From the NCBI GenBank assembly GCA_964528535.1, contig CAZGSQ010000093.1:1-15165 (forward strand): 15,165 nt of DNA, written 5' to 3'. Positions 13,809 to 15,165 of the stretch are shown one piece after another. The DNA comes from CAINVV01 sp964528535. Lineage in GTDB: Bacteria; Bacteroidota; Bacteroidia; Bacteroidales; Prolixibacteraceae. How positions within the stretch are numbered: position 1 is the first letter of the stretch; each line of letters begins with the position of its first letter. A model generated the notes under the pieces. It saw only the letters and a list, made by a program, of their open reading frames with translations. It was not told where the DNA came from and did no database searches. A program made the position numbers and the translations under genes.

Positions 13809-14972
13809 ATGACCGTTACAAAACTTCCAACAACGAAGAAGAATGCCTTCGTGACGATGATGGAGATAGCAGAGGAGTACAAGGCCACAAACCTTGTAGA
13901 TCCGATGTCGGGTCTTCCTTGTCCGGATGATTTGATCAACCTGGTTGACAAGTACATGCGGGCCGGGAACAACGATTTTTCTCCAAGTGAAGGGGTCGGG
14001 TCGCTGAGAGAGCAGATTGTCTCTTTATTCAACAATCAGAACAACACAGATCTTCAAGCCGAAACCGACCTAACCATCACCGCCGGCCCGTCACAGGCCA
14101 TGTCAACAGCCATTACCACTTTTGTCAAAGAGGGTGATGAAGTTATCCTGTTCGAACCCGTACAGGAATCCTATGCCCAATTGATTGAAATGACAGGTGG
14201 GCGCCCTATTTACATCAACCTGAAACATCCAGAATACCGGATCGACTGGGATGAGGTAAAGAAGACAGTAACGACCAAGACCAAGATGATCGTTATCAAC
14301 AATCCACAGAATCCCAATGGACAAATTTTCAGTCTGGAAGATTTTGACCAGCTCAAACGGATGACCAACGGAACAAGACTCGTCATCCTTAGCAACGAGA
14401 CCTTCGGAAACATTGTTTACAACGGATTTCACTTCAACAGTGTTGCTTCCATCCCCGAACTTGCCGCCAAGAGTCTGGTAGTCTCCTCTTTTGGGGCCAT
14501 GTTCAACATCAATGGCTGGGGAATCGGTTACATCGCAGGACCCGAGAAGTTGATGACAGAATACCGCAAAACACAGCAATACCAAGGATTTAGTGTCAAC
14601 ACACCGGCACAATACGCCCTTGCCGAATATTTAAAACAAGGACAGGATTTCAAGGAGATCAACGCCCTTTACCAGTCGAAAAGGGATTATTTCCTCGAAT
14701 TGCTTGAAGGAAGTAAATTTGAATGGATTCCCACCAAATCTACCATTTACCAGCTTCTGGATTACAGCAAAGTATCGGATGAACCCGATACAGATTTCGT
14801 GATGCGGCTGGCCAAAGAGTTCAAAGTCGCCACCATACCCTTCTCTGCCTTCCAGCACGAAAAGACAAAACTGCAGATCATCCGCGTCTGTTTCGCCAAA
14901 ACCAATGCGTTGCTCGAAGAGGCTGCAAAGCGGTTAAAAGAGGTGCCTGTCAGTATCAACAAGAAACCTTAG
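13809..14972 (+). CDS. Fold-type-I aminotransferase homologue lacking the PLP lysine (probable pseudoenzyme)
   Basis: This 387-residue protein reads as a full-length class I/II aminotransferase, closest by eye to the methionine/kynurenine aminotransferase group (E. coli YbdL type). Matching blocks are EGVGSLREQI, DLTITAGPSQAM, EGDEVILFEP, NNPQNPNG, VSSFGAMFNINGW, FSVNTPAQYALAEYL and IRVCFAKTN. Key cofactor positions are changed. The Schiff-base lysine in SSFGK is A230, the aspartate that holds the pyridine nitrogen (SDEVYE type) is N196, the nearby tyrosine is F199, the PxYxxY-type tyrosine is Q119, and the basic residue in GWK is G238. The asparagine of NPxNP (N168) and the substrate-carboxylate arginine (R359) are kept. 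The frame is intact, with its own promoter and terminator, so it is not a decayed gene. It may bind a ligand, partner with a real aminotransferase, or have a non-PLP role. Confidence 0.9.
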   Translation: MTVTKLPTTKKNAFVTMMEIAEEYKATNLVDPMSGLPCPDDLINLVDKYMRAGNNDFSPSEGVGSLREQIVSLFNNQNNTDLQAETDLTITAGPSQAMSTAITTFVKEGDEVILFEPVQESYAQLIEMTGGRPIYINLKHPEYRIDWDEVKKTVTTKTKMIVINNPQNPNGQIFSLEDFDQLKRMTNGTRLVILSNETFGNIVYNGFHFNSVASIPELAAKSLVVSSFGAMFNINGWGIGYIAGPEKLMTEYRKTQQYQGFSVNTPAQYALAEYLKQGQDFKEINALYQSKRDYFLELLEGSKFEWIPTKSTIYQLLDYSKVSDEPDTDFVMRLAKEFKVATIPFSAFQHEKTKLQIIRVCFAKTNALLEEAAKRLKEVPVSINKKP

Positions 14973-15004
14973 ACAAGTACAAAGAATAGTTAGAGTACTT
15001 AGAG
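14969..15004 (+). repeat. Imperfect 9-nt repeat after the aminotransferase-like gene
   Basis: Starting at the stop codon, four 9-mers are in register: TTAGACAAG, TACAAAGAA, TAGTTAGAG, TACTTAGAG. The last two differ at two positions; the first two match poorly. Confidence 0.4.
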
Positions 15005-15066
15005 TTTTGGATGAACGAAGATTTGATTTTTAAAATAGGATACCATACTGCCAAAAGCACAACTTC

Positions 15067-15106
15067 AAGTACTTGAAGTACTCTATGTACTGCAAGTACT
15101 TTTTTT
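15067..15106 (+). terminator. Terminator built from a GTACT period-9 repeat
   Basis: AAGTACTTGAAGTAC (15067-15081) pairs with GTACTGCAAGTACTT (15087-15101) at 14 of 15 positions over a TCTAT loop, followed by seven T (15100-15106). GTACT occurs at 15069, 15078, 15087 and 15096, an exact 9-base period. It would end transcription of the aminotransferase-like gene just before the tRNA. The stem is AT-rich. Confidence 0.7.
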
Positions 15107-15110
15107 ACGG

Positions 15111-15165
15111 GGCCTCATAGTTCAAGGGATAGAACGGAAGTTTCCTAAACTTTAGATTCGCGTTC
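15111..15165 (+). tRNA. tRNA-Arg (CCT), 5' part, cut by the window end
   Basis: The first 55 nt of a plus-strand tRNA are seen: acceptor strand GGCCTCA, TA, D-stem GTTC/GAAC with an 8-nt loop, anticodon stem GAAGT/ACTTT around loop TTCCTAA, a short variable loop AGAT, and T-stem TCGCG entering TTC. The anticodon CCT reads the Arg codon AGG. The 3' acceptor strand lies outside, so acceptor pairing cannot be checked. Confidence 0.85.

Noticed and set aside
13809..14972. Frameshift or sequencing error as the cause of the missing lysine
   Set aside because: The reading frame matches the family on both sides of A230 and N196, and the replaced sites are scattered over 120 residues, so a local shift cannot explain them. 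A strain-specific substitution is still possible.

Overview
The window is a stretch of housekeeping chromosome from a member of the Bacteroidota, most likely Bacteroidales or a close relative. Four things point there: start codons without Shine-Dalgarno sequences, several promoters of the Bacteroidota type (TTG, about 19 nt, TAnnTTTG), a PorZ-type protein of the type IX secretion system (T9SS), and head-GIN/DUF2807 proteins. I see no insertion sequence, prophage, CRISPR array or defence system.

Layout. (1) Bases 1-107 hold the 3' end of an unknown gene followed by a terminator. (2) A minus-strand initiator tRNA-Met with its own terminator and promoter lies back to back with a plus-strand cluster: M23 peptidase, dxr (isoprenoid synthesis) and rseP (site-2 protease). 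(3) A lone tatA ends at a strong terminator. (4) Two tandem 239-residue DUF2807 paralogues each follow a near-identical ECF-sigma-type promoter. A bidirectional terminator closes this block against (5) a minus-strand pair, rnr (RNase R) then a TetR-family regulator. (6) A divergent intergenic region leads to a tight plus-strand cluster: metF, rdgB, porZ, then recO after a heptanucleotide repeat. (7) After a second degenerate heptad array comes a monocistronic gene with an aminotransferase fold. (8) The window ends in a period-9 repeat that doubles as a terminator, then the 5' part of tRNA-Arg(CCT).

How the genes relate. The first cluster serves the envelope: cell-wall hydrolase, isoprenoid precursor enzyme, regulated membrane proteolysis. 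The two DUF2807 genes look like an envelope-stress-type pair under one ECF factor that is not encoded here. The metF-rdgB-porZ-recO run mixes one-carbon metabolism, nucleotide-pool cleaning, T9SS attachment and recombinational repair, and is probably held together by shared transcription rather than function.

The most unusual item is the 387-residue fold-type-I aminotransferase homologue at 13809-14972. It is intact and has a good promoter, but at the position of the PLP Schiff-base lysine it has alanine, and the pyridine-ring aspartate and other cofactor contacts are also replaced. It is a candidate pseudoenzyme. All family assignments were made by reading the sequence; no searches were run.
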